Assembly: GCA_035946615.1 (NCBI GenBank)
Contig: DASYZB010000048.1
Coordinates: forward strand, 1 to 64,000
Direction: 5' to 3'
Source: Verrucomicrobiia bacterium
GTDB lineage: Bacteria > Verrucomicrobiota > Verrucomicrobiia > Limisphaerales > UBA8199
Length of the DNA: 64,000 bases
The notes under the pieces were generated by a model. That model had not been told where the DNA came from, did not search any database, and saw only the letters and a list, made by a program, of their open reading frames with translations. Below, one piece after another: positions 53,207 to 63,363 of the stretch. Position 1 is the first letter of the stretch, and every line of letters starts with the position of its first letter. The translations under genes and the position numbers were made by a program.

Positions 53207-53463
53207 ACATTCACCTTTGCGGCGAAGGTCAAGCCGTGCTTCCATGTCCACACCACCTTGGCAACCAAGGAAGGGGCGCTGAAGGCGATCTCAGAAGGAA
53301 GTATCCTGTAAGCGGGCGCTTTCATAGATAGAATTTCAGTCCCGAAACCTAACGGCATCAATCGTGACAACCTGGGGAGAATACGTCAATGAATATGCCT
53401 GACCAGCCCACCCGGGGCGGGTTTGGCTTTCTACAACGCGAGGAAAACACAAGGCCTATTAAT

Positions 53464-55845
53464 CTACTCGCCGGCGGCAGCCTTGAATCTCTTTATCCAT
53501 TCCTCCGCGCTATGCCCTTCGGAAAGTGAGGTGATGTTGAATCGCGCGAGGTCGGCGATGAACGAATTGAGTTTGGTTCGATACGCGCCGCGTTGGTCCG
53601 GAGCGGTGTTAGAGTCGGGAATGTGTGTCGCAAGGTAGATATAACGAAGACCCATGCGGGTTTCCTGAACGCGATTACGGATTGTTTCGTTTTCTGCGTC
53701 CGCTTCAGCGCGCTCGACGAGTGCGTTAGCGGATTTGAGCAAGTCCGCGCTGAATAGCGAAGAGGTTGGCGGATCATAAAGATGAAGGTGAACGCCGGGT
53801 TGCTGGAGGCGCTCATGAAACAGCCGTTGATAGGCGTACATCTCCGCGCCGGCTTTCCCGAAGTAGCCGTTGCAAAAATCCCGCACCAAAGACCAGACGT
53901 CCTGACGCGGATTCCAGAAGAGGTGCGCCATCACCCAAGTATGCATCGGCTGGAAATCGCAACCAGAGGCCGAATCGCCCTCGCAATACATTCCAGAAAC
54001 GCCATTGTCCCGATAGTATTCCATGTCAGCGCCGATTTCATCCCAATCTGGATAAGGCTGGAGATAATGGGCGAAATTCACGACGTAATGCCAGATTTGA
54101 AGATGGCCGGGGGCGACCTTTTCCCAATCGAGCAATGCCTGGTTGGAGGCTTTGTTTTGAGGATCAGCAGCGAGAGAATGTCCGTCGCAAGCATAAATGG
54201 GAGCAAGGCAGACGAGGACGTTATCAGCAGGAGCGATGGCTTCGGGCGTTGGGGCTTTTTGGGTGTACTGATACGCGAGGGTTTCGACCCAAATTTTTCG
54301 ATCCGGGAACGAGGCCTGCACTGCGGCGGCGACTTTGTTGACGAAATCGAGCAATGTTCCGCCCGGGGAACCAAATTTTGCATCAGCGGCCTTGCAGGCA
54401 TCGCACTGGCAATTGCCATGCGTGGCGTCATTGGGTGAAAGGCCGAGTGTCAGTTCTTGTGGACTGGCTTTCGCTTCGGCAATTAGCGCGGCTACAACCA
54501 ATTTGAAAACGTCGGGATTGCTGAGACAGAGTTGAGAATCGGGCGAGGATTTTCGTTTGCCCTTAACCAAGCTGAAATATTCCGGATGGCCGGCGAAATA
54601 ACGGCTGGGCGGGACGAGGTCGTAGAAATTCTCCGCACCGTTGAAGAGCCTGTTGATGCCGCCGAGGTCCGGTTCGTCAGGAACACTCATGCCGTTGAGT
54701 TTGAGGTGCGCATCCCATTGGGCGTGGCCGGGAATGTGAACGATTGTTTCATCGGTGTTGCGGTAGCTAAAGGCGGGGATTTGAGTTTCACTCAGGCTGG
54801 CGAGGCGGATGGTGTCGCGATGGGGAAAAAAGGTTGCATCGGGCGCGTACCAGCGGGCGCCGAGTTTGTCTTCGACGAAACTATAGACCGCGTACAGCGT
54901 GCCGCGATCACCGTGCCCTGCCAAAAGAAGATTGCGCCCCGATGAACGAATGACGAATGCTTCGTCCGTTAAGTCATCCAGGCGCACTTTGTTGAATGCG
55001 GACGGAAGCCAGGGGCATGCGCCGACGAAAATTGATGGGCCGTGGCGTTTCTCGGTTAGGACTGGAAAATCTGCGCCGGAGATTTCCTTAAGATCATCGG
55101 AAAGTTCCTGCGCCGCGTGTTTAACGGTGGTGGTGGCGTCGGGCGCGACGATGATTGAGTATTTTGTTTGGCCGTGTTCCGCCAAGTTTAAGCCTGCGGT
55201 TTCGACCAATTCTTTGAGGACCAGTTTCCGATATTGCACTTTTGTATATGCGCCGCCGTGGATTTGCAGCGCGATGATTCCGTGGCGCGGGATTGACGCG
55301 TCGGGTTCCATGTAATCGACCGTTTTAACGCCATTCAACCACAATTGAATATGCGAACCTTCGGCGCGAATCCGGTAATCGTTCCAGGCGCCGGGTTTGA
55401 GGGCTTTTTCGAGGATGTCCCTCGGAACTTCGACGAGGTTTTTGTTCCGGCGGCTTTCGTCATATAGGTTTCCATCGGTAGCGGCGCCAAGATCGGCCTG
55501 GTATCCTGAAACTTCGAAATTGTTCGGCACGCGCTGGGACCAAAACTGAACACCGCCATTCACGAAGCCGTTGGAGCCTTCGATTTTGTATTGCAAGCGG
55601 AGCTCAAAATCTCCGAATTCCTTGGTTGTGGCTAGAAATTCGTTGTGGGGTTGTTTTCTATCTAATTCGCCGCCGACAATCGCGCCGCGCTCGACGCGCC
55701 AGTTCGTGATGTTGCCCTCCCAGCCGTTCAGCGATTTGCCGTCAAAAATCGGGACCGCCTCAGCCGCGTGAAGTTCAAGAGATTGAAGAATCCCGAAGGT
55801 GAGAATGGAGACGAGTGAAAACAGCATTTTTTCTTTTGTTTTCAT
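53464..55845 (-). CDS. Secreted DUF1080-DUF4838 fusion protein
   Basis: A 793-residue exported protein with signal peptide (about 1-28). DUF1080 (3-keto-disaccharide hydrolase-like, PF06439) occupies about 30-210 (FDGKSLNGWEG, FVNGGVQFWSQRVPNNFEVSGYQADLG). DUF4838, about 215-790, follows and resembles alpha-glucuronidase-like GH enzymes with LSPNDATHGNCQCDACK and LDWEKVAPGHLQIWHYVVNF motifs. DUF4838 proteins are common in polysaccharide-using Bacteroidetes and Verrucomicrobia. ATG 55845 begins MKTKEKML, the signal. It may be independently transcribed, as 257 bases lie between it and the ROK operon. Confidence 0.85.
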   Translation of the reverse strand: MKTKEKMLFSLVSILTFGILQSLELHAAEAVPIFDGKSLNGWEGNITNWRVERGAIVGGELDRKQPHNEFLATTKEFGDFELRLQYKIEGSNGFVNGGVQFWSQRVPNNFEVSGYQADLGAATDGNLYDESRRNKNLVEVPRDILEKALKPGAWNDYRIRAEGSHIQLWLNGVKTVDYMEPDASIPRHGIIALQIHGGAYTKVQYRKLVLKELVETAGLNLAEHGQTKYSIIVAPDATTTVKHAAQELSDDLKEISGADFPVLTEKRHGPSIFVGACPWLPSAFNKVRLDDLTDEAFVIRSSGRNLLLAGHGDRGTLYAVYSFVEDKLGARWYAPDATFFPHRDTIRLASLSETQIPAFSYRNTDETIVHIPGHAQWDAHLKLNGMSVPDEPDLGGINRLFNGAENFYDLVPPSRYFAGHPEYFSLVKGKRKSSPDSQLCLSNPDVFKLVVAALIAEAKASPQELTLGLSPNDATHGNCQCDACKAADAKFGSPGGTLLDFVNKVAAAVQASFPDRKIWVETLAYQYTQKAPTPEAIAPADNVLVCLAPIYACDGHSLAADPQNKASNQALLDWEKVAPGHLQIWHYVVNFAHYLQPYPDWDEIGADMEYYRDNGVSGMYCEGDSASGCDFQPMHTWVMAHLFWNPRQDVWSLVRDFCNGYFGKAGAEMYAYQRLFHERLQQPGVHLHLYDPPTSSLFSADLLKSANALVERAEADAENETIRNRVQETRMGLRYIYLATHIPDSNTAPDQRGAYRTKLNSFIADLARFNITSLSEGHSAEEWIKRFKAAAGE

Positions 55846-56094
55846 GCAAAAAATTGAACCTGGCGCGTCTGCCGATTCCGCAACATCGGCCACTGGGTAC
55901 TCACGAACGAGCAGGTGACAATGTATCGCCCGGGTTTGGGATGTGGCAAGTTGAATGCGGACTTGAACTTCAACCTGCCGAACAGGGCCGAATTGTCGAT
56001 GTTGCTGCTCTTCGTTGCTGCACCGGTGCGCCAAAGGGGCTATATTGGTTCGTAGCCGCTAGGGCGGCTGGTTCAAGGTCGAAAGGACCGTTTT

Positions 56095-56757
56095 ATGAGC
56101 GCACAAGAAGTTGTCATTCCGCTGAGAGGCGTCCAACTCGAAGCCCAAATCGATTTGCCTGGTGAAGCGTTGGGCTTGGTCGTCTTCGCTCACGGCAGCG
56201 GCAGCAGTCGGCATAGCTCCCGCAACCAGTTTGTCGCCCGCACCTTGCAAAAGGCAGGTCTGGGCACATTGTTAATGGACCTGCTGACCCCCGCCGAAGA
56301 GCAAGCAGAGGCCCAAACCCGGCATTTGCGATTCGATATACCGCTTCTGGCCAAACGCCTGGCTGGGGCGACCCGTTGGGCTTTGGACCAATGCACCACC
56401 CGCGATCTGGCCGTCGGCTTCTTTGGGTCGAGCACGGGGGCTGCCGCCGCGCTGGTGGCAGCCGCCGAACTGCGTGAACTCATCCGAGCGGTTGTCTCCC
56501 GCGGTGGCCGGCCCGACCTGGCCGGCGCTGCCCTCGAACGCGTTTTGGCCCCAACCCTTCTGCTCGTGGGTGGAGATGATATACCCGTTCTCCCATTGAA
56601 TGAAGAGGCCTATGACAAGCTAAAGTGTGAAAAGGCCCTGCGCATTATCCCCGGCGCTTCGCACCTCTTCGAGGAACCGGGGGCGCTGGAAATCGTCGCC
56701 AAAATGGCCTCCGAATGGTTCGCCAACCATCTCCAACCGATGGCCCGAAGGCTCTAA
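56095..56757 (+). CDS. Alpha/beta hydrolase, dienelactone-hydrolase-like
   Basis: A 220-residue cytoplasmic hydrolase. The oxyanion motif HGSGSSRHS (33-41), nucleophile elbow GSSTG (Ser113), acid region LVGGDDIPVLP and the catalytic His in PGASHLFEE are all present. The substrate is not evident; relatives cleave esters or lactones, including phosphoribosyl-type and dienelactone substrates. Its stop overlaps the end of the convergent small gene by four bases. It is divergent from the DUF1080-DUF4838 gene, sharing a 249-base promoter region. Confidence 0.88.
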   Translation: MSAQEVVIPLRGVQLEAQIDLPGEALGLVVFAHGSGSSRHSSRNQFVARTLQKAGLGTLLMDLLTPAEEQAEAQTRHLRFDIPLLAKRLAGATRWALDQCTTRDLAVGFFGSSTGAAAALVAAAELRELIRAVVSRGGRPDLAGAALERVLAPTLLLVGGDDIPVLPLNEEAYDKLKCEKALRIIPGASHLFEEPGALEIVAKMASEWFANHLQPMARRL

Positions 56758-57071
56758 ATCCCAGGGTCGCCGGGGCCGGCGGCGCTCTCATCAACGTCGA
56801 AGGTGCGGCCCGCCTTTTCCAGAATCTTTTTAAGCTCGGGTGACATAAACACCTTTCTCTTCTTCTCAGGCGGCTTAAGCCGATAGCGATTGTAGGCATC
56901 GCACTCGACGACCTTCTTGTCGAGCATGGTCGCCAGCAAGGGCACCGCCCAGTTCGGGTTCTCCTGAAACTGCCGCCGGTTGCCAGCTCGCCGGCAGATT
57001 TGGACCACGGACACAAATTGCCCGGGCCAACTCTTCAAATAAGCGCAAATTTCTCTCTCACCGGCTTCCAT
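56754..57071 (-). CDS. Hypothetical protein, winged-helix-like (105 aa)
   Basis: A 105-residue protein with a pattern seen in many verrucomicrobial hypotheticals: EREICAYLKSWPGQFVSVVQICRRAGNRRQFQENPNWAVPLLATMLDKKVVECDAYNRYRL. It resembles a winged-helix domain with a basic C-terminal tail (EKKRKVFMSPELKKILE). It may bind DNA, but nothing in the sequence fixes a target. ATG 57071 is preferred over 57188 because the upstream residues overlap the divergent kinase start. It is convergent with the hydrolase (4-base overlap). Confidence 0.65.
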   Translation of the reverse strand: MEAGEREICAYLKSWPGQFVSVVQICRRAGNRRQFQENPNWAVPLLATMLDKKVVECDAYNRYRLKPPEKKRKVFMSPELKKILEKAGRTFDVDESAAGPGDPGI

Positions 57072-57155
57072 GCGGGGCAGACGATAGCTAAAAGCGGGCC
57101 AAAGCGCAATGGTTGGACTTTTGTTTGATTGCGTCCTTTGGCCTGCGGAGAGATA

Positions 57156-60100
57156 ATGGAGACGCGATTCTCCGCGAGAATCCCTCAACGGATGATGTTC
57201 AGGCGAAGGTCGGTATTAGTCGTCGCCGTGGTGCTGGCGATGTTGCCCTTGTGCTGGGGTCAGAAGGGCTCGAATTGGCGCGTGTACCGGGTTACCGATG
57301 GGCTGCCGGAGTCGGCCTGCGTCTCGGTGACTGTCTCGGCGCTGGGCAAAGTCGTTGCCCGCCATTACAACCTTCCTCTGCTGACGGTCCTGGACGGTTA
57401 CGAGGTGAGCGAGATCCCGGCGCCCGAGATGGTTCAAAGCCGCGCTTACCAAAGCCCCGGCGGACAACTTTGGTCGGTTGTCCCCGGCGGCCTTCAGGAG
57501 TACCGCGACGGTAACTGGGCATTTTACCCGGTTCCCGAGATTGCCGCGCAAACTAACCGGCCAATGGCCGGCGTCATCGACCCGGTCCCTTTATGCCCCG
57601 TTCGCCATGGGCTGGTGATTCTACTGCTGTCGGACCGGCTGCTCGAACTCAATTGTGACCGCCCCGAGCAACCCCGGACGCGAGTTTTGCGCTGGGCGCG
57701 GGACACCTCTTTGCGACGGTTCCTGGGTCTGGCCCCGGCGCACGATGGCGGGCTGTGGGTCTCCGGGGCAAGCGGTCTGGCTAGAATCCCGGGACCGCTG
57801 CGAATGCTCACGCCGACGACCGAGTGGCACGAGTACCCGGTCCCTGAGAATGAGCGGCTGCACGACCTGCTCAATCCTCGGGAAGATGTGGATGGGGGTG
57901 TCGTGGCGATGGCCGAATCATCCACGAATCGTCAAAAACTGCTCGTCTATTTTGATTCTCAACGTTGGCTGGTCAGTCCTCCTGTGTTGGAGCGCCTGCG
58001 GCAGGCCTGGCGCGGCCCCGACCAGAACGGTTGGGCTACCACCATGAACGCTCTCTGGCAATGGGAGCCCGGCAGCGCTGAGTTAACTGAGAACGATGAA
58101 ATCTTTGCCCGGCAGTACTTTGATGTGGCCATCGAGCCCAGCGGGGCTTTCTGGTTAGCCACCTCAGACGGCTTGTTTCGCTATGCGCAACTGAGCTGGG
58201 GCGGTCCACGGTCTGTGCGCAAGTTGGCCGGCTCTGTGCATTGCCTGGCGTCGGATACGCCTGACCGTTTGTGGTTCGTCGCAGGGGGCAAACTGTATTC
58301 TCTGAGCGAGCAGGAGCTGAAGGAATTCTCCTTGCCGGTTCTAAACAGGTTCCGGCTTCAACCCCGGGCCATATTCGCATTGGGCAATGGCACCCTGGTG
58401 CTGGACGCCGGCGACGCCGAGTCCGGGATGCGCGATCAACTTTTCGGATTCCAACCGCTCGAAGGCCGTTTTTATCCTGTGCCGCAGGGAACTCCTACCC
58501 GGCATTTCAGGGCTTTAGGATTGTTGCGCGACGGCACTCTCTGCGTCTCGGCTTTGGACACTAAGGGCAATTGCGCGCTGGAAAAGTACGATGGCCTCGC
58601 TTTTGAGCCGCTCGCCAGCCCTCCTCCCGCCCAACTTGGCACTAACCTTTCAACCGCTTTGGCCGCGCAGAACGGTGATTTATGGATTAGCGGCGAGTTT
58701 GGGACGGCGTATCTTCATGAAAAGTTGTGGCGGGTTTTTGCATCCGCTGACAAAACGACCCCGGCGGCTGTCGTGGGGTTTGTTGAGATGCCCGAGGGAA
58801 AGGTCTGGTGCGCCACACAAGAGCAGATTTGGGAATTCGACGGTCATGCCTGGGCGGTTGTGCGCGGGGATTTTGATCGGATCAACGCCTTTGTGCGCAC
58901 GCGCGATGGCACGATCTGGGTTGCCTCGAACAATGGCCTGCACCGCTATTTTCAGGGTGGCTGGATAGAAAACGGAATCGAAGAGGGGCTTCCCACCACC
59001 ACCGTGCGGGAGGTCTTCGAGCAGGGCGACCAGCTTTGGGCCGCCACCACGCACGGCTTGCGCCTTTACAATCCAAAAGCCGACCGTGACCCGCCAGAGG
59101 CCTTCGTTCAGAAGCTGGGCGGGGAGAAGAACAGCTCCGCCGAAGGCAGCACCATTACCATGCTCTTTAGCGGCATCGATAAATGGAAGTTCACCCCACC
59201 CGAGCGGCTCCTTTACTCCTACCGCCTGGACGAACGAGAATGGTCTCCCTTCCAGGAGGCTACCCGCGTCTCGTTCGCCGAACTCCCGGCCGGCATGCAT
59301 TACTTTCAGGTCCGCGCCATGGACCGCAATTGCAACATCGGCAAACCGGCGCGGCTCGATTTTACCGTGGTCCTACCGTGGTACAAAGAGGGGCGGCTGG
59401 TGGCCATATCGGTAGCCGGCCTGGTCGGCGCGCTCTTCTTTGCGGGCCTTGCGTTCAACCGGCACCGGCGCCTTTTGCACAGCTACGCGGATATCGAGAA
59501 GAAGGTCAATGAGCGGACAGCCCAGCTCGACCTGGCCAATCGCCAATTGTTACAAAGCCAAAAAATGACCGCCCTGGGAACGCTTGCTGCAGGCATTGCG
59601 CATGATTTCAACAATATTCTCTCGATTGTCAAAGGCTCCGCCCAAATCATAGAAGACAACCTCGATAACCCGGACAAGGTCCGCACGCGCGCCGACCGCA
59701 TCAAGCTGGTAGTCGAGCAGGGGGCCGGCATGGTCAAAGCCATGTTGGGATTCAGCCGCGAGTCCGGGCAACAAGCCGAGCCTTGCGAAATCAACGCGGT
59801 GGTCGAGGACACCCTCAAATTGCTCGGTGACCGCTTTCTGCGCGAAGTCCAGGTACGCTTCGAGCCGGCGGCTGGTCTGCCTGCGGTATCCGCCTCGAAG
59901 GACATTATCCAGCAAATCCTGCTTAACTTCATCTTTAACGCGGCTGAGGCGCAGGCCCAAAACAAGCAAGTGGTTATCCGCACGTCCCCATTGGAGAAGG
60001 CCCCTGCCGACGCGGTCCTGGCGCCATCGACCGCCTCGCGCTATGTCTGGATTGAGGTGAAAGATTACGGCTGCGGCATTCCCTCGGAAAACCTGACCCG

Positions 60101-60305
60101 AATTTTCGAGCCGTTTTTTACTACCAAAGCCCTTTCGACCCACCGCGGCACCGGCTTGGGCCTGTCGATGGCTTATGAACTGGCGCGCAAATTGGGGGCT
60201 GGTCTTGCCGTGAAATCCCGGTTGGACCATGGCAGCACCTTTAGCCTCATCCTGCCGGTGAATGAAAAAACACCGGAGCCGCCTCGCCAATCCCCCTTAT
60301 TATGA
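57156..60305 (+). CDS. Propeller-type sensor histidine kinase (Y_Y_Y sensor)
   Basis: A 1049-residue inner-membrane kinase. A signal/anchor segment (about 22-40) is followed by two-component-regulator propeller repeats in the periplasm (about 45-640), a Y_Y_Y domain (about 660-745) and a membrane helix (about 748-768). The kinase core has phospho-acceptor His816 (LAAGIAHDFNNILS), N-box Asn928, G1 DYGCGI (970-975), F-box FEPFFTTK and G2 GTGLGLSMAYEL. Propeller/Y_Y_Y kinases are typical sensors of sugars released from polysaccharides. ATG 57156 has a good site (ggagagata). Confidence 0.9.
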   Translation: METRFSARIPQRMMFRRRSVLVVAVVLAMLPLCWGQKGSNWRVYRVTDGLPESACVSVTVSALGKVVARHYNLPLLTVLDGYEVSEIPAPEMVQSRAYQSPGGQLWSVVPGGLQEYRDGNWAFYPVPEIAAQTNRPMAGVIDPVPLCPVRHGLVILLLSDRLLELNCDRPEQPRTRVLRWARDTSLRRFLGLAPAHDGGLWVSGASGLARIPGPLRMLTPTTEWHEYPVPENERLHDLLNPREDVDGGVVAMAESSTNRQKLLVYFDSQRWLVSPPVLERLRQAWRGPDQNGWATTMNALWQWEPGSAELTENDEIFARQYFDVAIEPSGAFWLATSDGLFRYAQLSWGGPRSVRKLAGSVHCLASDTPDRLWFVAGGKLYSLSEQELKEFSLPVLNRFRLQPRAIFALGNGTLVLDAGDAESGMRDQLFGFQPLEGRFYPVPQGTPTRHFRALGLLRDGTLCVSALDTKGNCALEKYDGLAFEPLASPPPAQLGTNLSTALAAQNGDLWISGEFGTAYLHEKLWRVFASADKTTPAAVVGFVEMPEGKVWCATQEQIWEFDGHAWAVVRGDFDRINAFVRTRDGTIWVASNNGLHRYFQGGWIENGIEEGLPTTTVREVFEQGDQLWAATTHGLRLYNPKADRDPPEAFVQKLGGEKNSSAEGSTITMLFSGIDKWKFTPPERLLYSYRLDEREWSPFQEATRVSFAELPAGMHYFQVRAMDRNCNIGKPARLDFTVVLPWYKEGRLVAISVAGLVGALFFAGLAFNRHRRLLHSYADIEKKVNERTAQLDLANRQLLQSQKMTALGTLAAGIAHDFNNILSIVKGSAQIIEDNLDNPDKVRTRADRIKLVVEQGAGMVKAMLGFSRESGQQAEPCEINAVVEDTLKLLGDRFLREVQVRFEPAAGLPAVSASKDIIQQILLNFIFNAAEAQAQNKQVVIRTSPLEKAPADAVLAPSTASRYVWIEVKDYGCGIPSENLTRIFEPFFTTKALSTHRGTGLGLSMAYELARKLGAGLAVKSRLDHGSTFSLILPVNEKTPEPPRQSPLL

Positions 60306-60952
60306 ATCCTCCACTCATTCTCATCATCGAAGACGACGATCTCCAATACGAGATTTACGAAGAGGCCCTCACTAAATATCAACTCCTTCGCGTCCGAAGC
60401 GGAAGCGAGGCCTTGGCTCTCATCCCAATCCGCCCACCCGACGTGCTCATCCTGGACCATGTCCTGGATAAAGGCGAACTGGGGCTGGATTTTCTTCCCG
60501 AATTCAAGGAACTGTTGCCGTTTGTCCCGATTATTGTCGTCTCAGGCGCACTCGAAGTTCACGAGCAATTGCAGGCACTGCAAGGACCGCGCCGGGCGCA
60601 TTACTGTCTGACCAAGCCGGTCGATATCCGCGTCCTTCAGCGCACCGTCCAGACCGCCCTGAAGGAATGTGGCGAGCACGAAGTGGTGCGCCAATTCGAG
60701 GCCCTCGAACGGGTCCATCGCGTCGATGCCCTCGATCTCTTTAGCCGCTCGACAGACCGGTTGAACCGGCAGAATCATATCCGCGAGAGCCTGGCCAAAT
60801 CCCGCGCGCGTCCGAACATCTCCGCCTTGGCGCGCCAGTTCGGCGTGGCGCGCCGGACCATCATTCGCGACCTGCAGGAACTCATTCGGCGCGGCCAGCT
60901 CAAGCCCGAAGTCTATCCGGAGTGGGAGAATCCGCCTGAAGACAACGCCTGA
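60302..60952 (+). CDS. Response regulator with C-terminal helix-turn-helix
   Basis: A 216-residue regulator. The receiver domain has acidic Glu10/Asp11/Asp12, phosphoacceptor Asp52 (DVLILDHVL), Ser81 and Lys105 (CLTKPVD). A DeoR-like HTH follows at about 165-205 (NISALARQFGVARRTIIRDLQELIRRGQL). The start overlaps the kinase stop by ATGA, so the two form a cotranslated pair. Most propeller kinases are hybrids with AraC-type effector domains; here the regulator is a separate protein with a different HTH. Confidence 0.9.
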   Translation: MNPPLILIIEDDDLQYEIYEEALTKYQLLRVRSGSEALALIPIRPPDVLILDHVLDKGELGLDFLPEFKELLPFVPIIVVSGALEVHEQLQALQGPRRAHYCLTKPVDIRVLQRTVQTALKECGEHEVVRQFEALERVHRVDALDLFSRSTDRLNRQNHIRESLAKSRARPNISALARQFGVARRTIIRDLQELIRRGQLKPEVYPEWENPPEDNA

Positions 60953-61040
60953 ACGCGTTTCCAAAAGAGCAGGGCGGGACCTGGTGGCGGACAGTCGAAT
61001 CAAGCCTTTTAACTGTCGAACGCCTCACCCGTGTCGTGGC

Positions 61041-62075
61041 TCACTTCCGGGTCCATGAGTCGAACACAGTAATGACCGGCAAAGCATCATACCCGGCGTC
61101 GAACATCCCGCGGTTCTTCGGCCCGGTGGCCACCGCCGGTTCCCACCAGAACAATCCTTTGCCACGTTGATTGGGAGTTGCCAGAACGACTCGATTGAGC
61201 GCTTCCAAAAACGCCTTTTGACCTTCAGCAGTCTCTGGAAATGGGGCCGGTTTGCCCATGTATTCGGCGGGCCGCCAATTGTAGGCGGTCTCCACCACGA
61301 TGATGTCCTTCTGGTATTTCCGCGCCATGAAAGCGAGATTCTCGCGCAGGTCCAGCAGGCTGCCCTGCCACCAGGGATAATAGGATTGGCCAATAACATC
61401 GTAAGCCACTCCATAGGAATTCAGCTTGTCAAAGAACCGCTCCGTGCTGGCACGGTCCCCGCCGCGGTCAATGTGAATCATGATTCTTGGTTGCGGCCCG
61501 GGACCACAGCTGGCCTGGACTCCCTGGATGCCCGCGTTGATCAATTGCGCGAGGTTATCCCAGTTCTCCGGCAGCTTGCCGTCCGGCCAGAGCATACCGT
61601 GGCTGATTTCGTTGCCGATCTGGACCATGTCCGGCAGCACGCCCGCAGCACGTAGTGCCTCAATGGAATCTCGCGAATAATCCAACACCGCCGTCACCAG
61701 GTTGGAATGGGAGAACTGCTGCCAGGCTCTTGGAATGAATTGCTTGCCCGGATCGGCCCACGTATCCGAGTAATGAAAATCCAGCAGAAATTTGAACCCG
61801 AGCTTTTTTGCGGCCTGCGCCGAAGCGATGGTGTATTGGAGATTATTGGGCAAGCGCGTTGGGGTGTGAAATAACCTCAGGCGAATCCAGTTATAACCGT
61901 GGTCCTTAAGAATTTGAAGACCCGCCTCGGGCTGGCCGCCGTCCTTAAAAACCGTGCCACCATCCTCTGCCTGTTTAAGAAAGGAGACATCCGCGCCGAT
62001 CGCGTAGTCATACGCAAGAGCCCTCGATGCAAGGTTCACCGCCACTCCCAGCACCAATAAAATATGCCCTCTCAT
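61041..62075 (-). CDS. Endo-beta-1,4-galactanase, glycoside hydrolase family 53
   Basis: A 344-residue exported enzyme (signal about 1-21, RALAYDY). The TIM barrel opens with IGADVSFLKQAEDGG and LFHTPTR. Acid/base Glu156 is in VQIGNEISHG and nucleophile Glu262 in VVETAYNW, the clan GH-A arrangement. GH53 cuts beta-1,4-galactan side chains of pectin. It lies 55 bases downstream of the PL22-type gene in the same leftward direction, consistent with a pectic role. Confidence 0.95.
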   Translation of the reverse strand: MRGHILLVLGVAVNLASRALAYDYAIGADVSFLKQAEDGGTVFKDGGQPEAGLQILKDHGYNWIRLRLFHTPTRLPNNLQYTIASAQAAKKLGFKFLLDFHYSDTWADPGKQFIPRAWQQFSHSNLVTAVLDYSRDSIEALRAAGVLPDMVQIGNEISHGMLWPDGKLPENWDNLAQLINAGIQGVQASCGPGPQPRIMIHIDRGGDRASTERFFDKLNSYGVAYDVIGQSYYPWWQGSLLDLRENLAFMARKYQKDIIVVETAYNWRPAEYMGKPAPFPETAEGQKAFLEALNRVVLATPNQRGKGLFWWEPAVATGPKNRGMFDAGYDALPVITVFDSWTRK

Positions 62076-62130
62076 GTTATTAAAGTTACACGATATTTGA
62101 AGCCCTAGCCAACCTTATTAAAGCGGCCTT

Positions 62131-63363
62131 TTACCCCTCTCCCGCTCCATGTCGATCGGGGCCTCGTGGGAACTCGGCCCTCCTGCCCCCCTTCACCTCA
62201 ACCGCATACACTTGGGGTGACCCATCGAAATTCCCCCTGAAAACAATCCATTTGCCATCGGGCGTGAAATTCACGTTGGGCTCGAGGGAATAGTTATGGG
62301 CATGCATATTGACGAGCCGCTCGGCTTTGAGAGTCGTGCTCGGTTCTGGCGTGAAGAGCCAAATCCATTTCCCATCCTTGGCGCGGGCGACCATGTTGGG
62401 GGCGCCGCCGTCGCCGGCAAAACGGGCGCCATCGCGCGAGATATTAAAATGCACAGACCATTGATCGCGCTCGATGGGGTAGCGCGTCTCTTTTCCCGAG
62501 GCCAACTCGACGCCCGCCAGGAAAAAGACCTGCCCACGCGGCACCTGCAGATCAAACCAGATGCTCTGTCCGTCCGCCGCCCAAAACTCGTGTCCGGCGA
62601 TTTCCATCGGAACGCTGCGCCGATGCACCAGCCGCAGGCCGCTGCCATCGGTGCGGATCGTCCAGATGCGATCCACCTTATGCCAGGGGCCCTCGTGGCA
62701 GAACATCAGCAGACCGGGGTCAACCGGCGAGAATTGGAGATGATTCAACCAGCCGGCGTAGCGATAGAAGGCGTTGGTTTTGCCCGAAGCCAGGTCCAGC
62801 GTGTAAAGCCATTGCGGTTGTTTGGCCTCGTAAATCTTGTCGAACCAGGCCGACTTGGGACCGCTCCGATCGATTGGCGGCCCGCCCGGCTCGGTAAAGC
62901 TGCCCGCTGCGAGCGTCTCGTCCGCGTTGACCGTTCCGATGCCCGCGCCTGCCGTTAATGAGGCAATCAGGCGGGTGTGATGGGTATCCAGGTCGGTGGC
63001 ATAAAACCCTCCGCGCCGCTGGTAATAAACGGTGCGGCGGTGGCGTCCGACAAACGGATTCCGGACGCTGGGTTCGGTGAGCGGTTCGAGGTGTTTTGTG
63101 GCCCAGTCAAGAACGATCAACCGCGCGGGGCTTCCGGGTTGAGTATTGGCGAAGACCATCTTGTCACCGCCCGGCGTGAAGGCATTTTGGTGGAAATAAA
63201 AGCTCTCGCTCCTGCCCGGCAGGCGCGAGAGGCGGATAATGCGATGTCCCGTATCGGCATCCACCCACTCATCCCGGAGTCCCTCTGCGCCAGCCGCGCT
63301 GGCCGGCCATATCCGCCCGAGCAGCGCCACCGCAATGAGAACCGCTGAGATGCCGTTGTTCAT
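62131..63363 (-). CDS. Oligogalacturonate lyase-like protein (PL22, TolB-type propeller)
   Basis: A 410-residue exported protein (signal about 1-24, ASAAGAEG). A seven-bladed propeller carries the PL22 motifs [31 protein letters not shown] and [25 protein letters not shown]; the His cluster of the latter would bind the metal ion used in catalysis. PL22 enzymes split unsaturated oligogalacturonides. Export is unusual, as well-known family members are cytoplasmic. Start ATG 63363 overlaps the transaldolase stop by ATGA. Confidence 0.88.
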   Translation of the reverse strand: MNNGISAVLIAVALLGRIWPASAAGAEGLRDEWVDADTGHRIIRLSRLPGRSESFYFHQNAFTPGGDKMVFANTQPGSPARLIVLDWATKHLEPLTEPSVRNPFVGRHRRTVYYQRRGGFYATDLDTHHTRLIASLTAGAGIGTVNADETLAAGSFTEPGGPPIDRSGPKSAWFDKIYEAKQPQWLYTLDLASGKTNAFYRYAGWLNHLQFSPVDPGLLMFCHEGPWHKVDRIWTIRTDGSGLRLVHRRSVPMEIAGHEFWAADGQSIWFDLQVPRGQVFFLAGVELASGKETRYPIERDQWSVHFNISRDGARFAGDGGAPNMVARAKDGKWIWLFTPEPSTTLKAERLVNMHAHNYSLEPNVNFTPDGKWIVFRGNFDGSPQVYAVEVKGGRRAEFPRGPDRHGAGEG

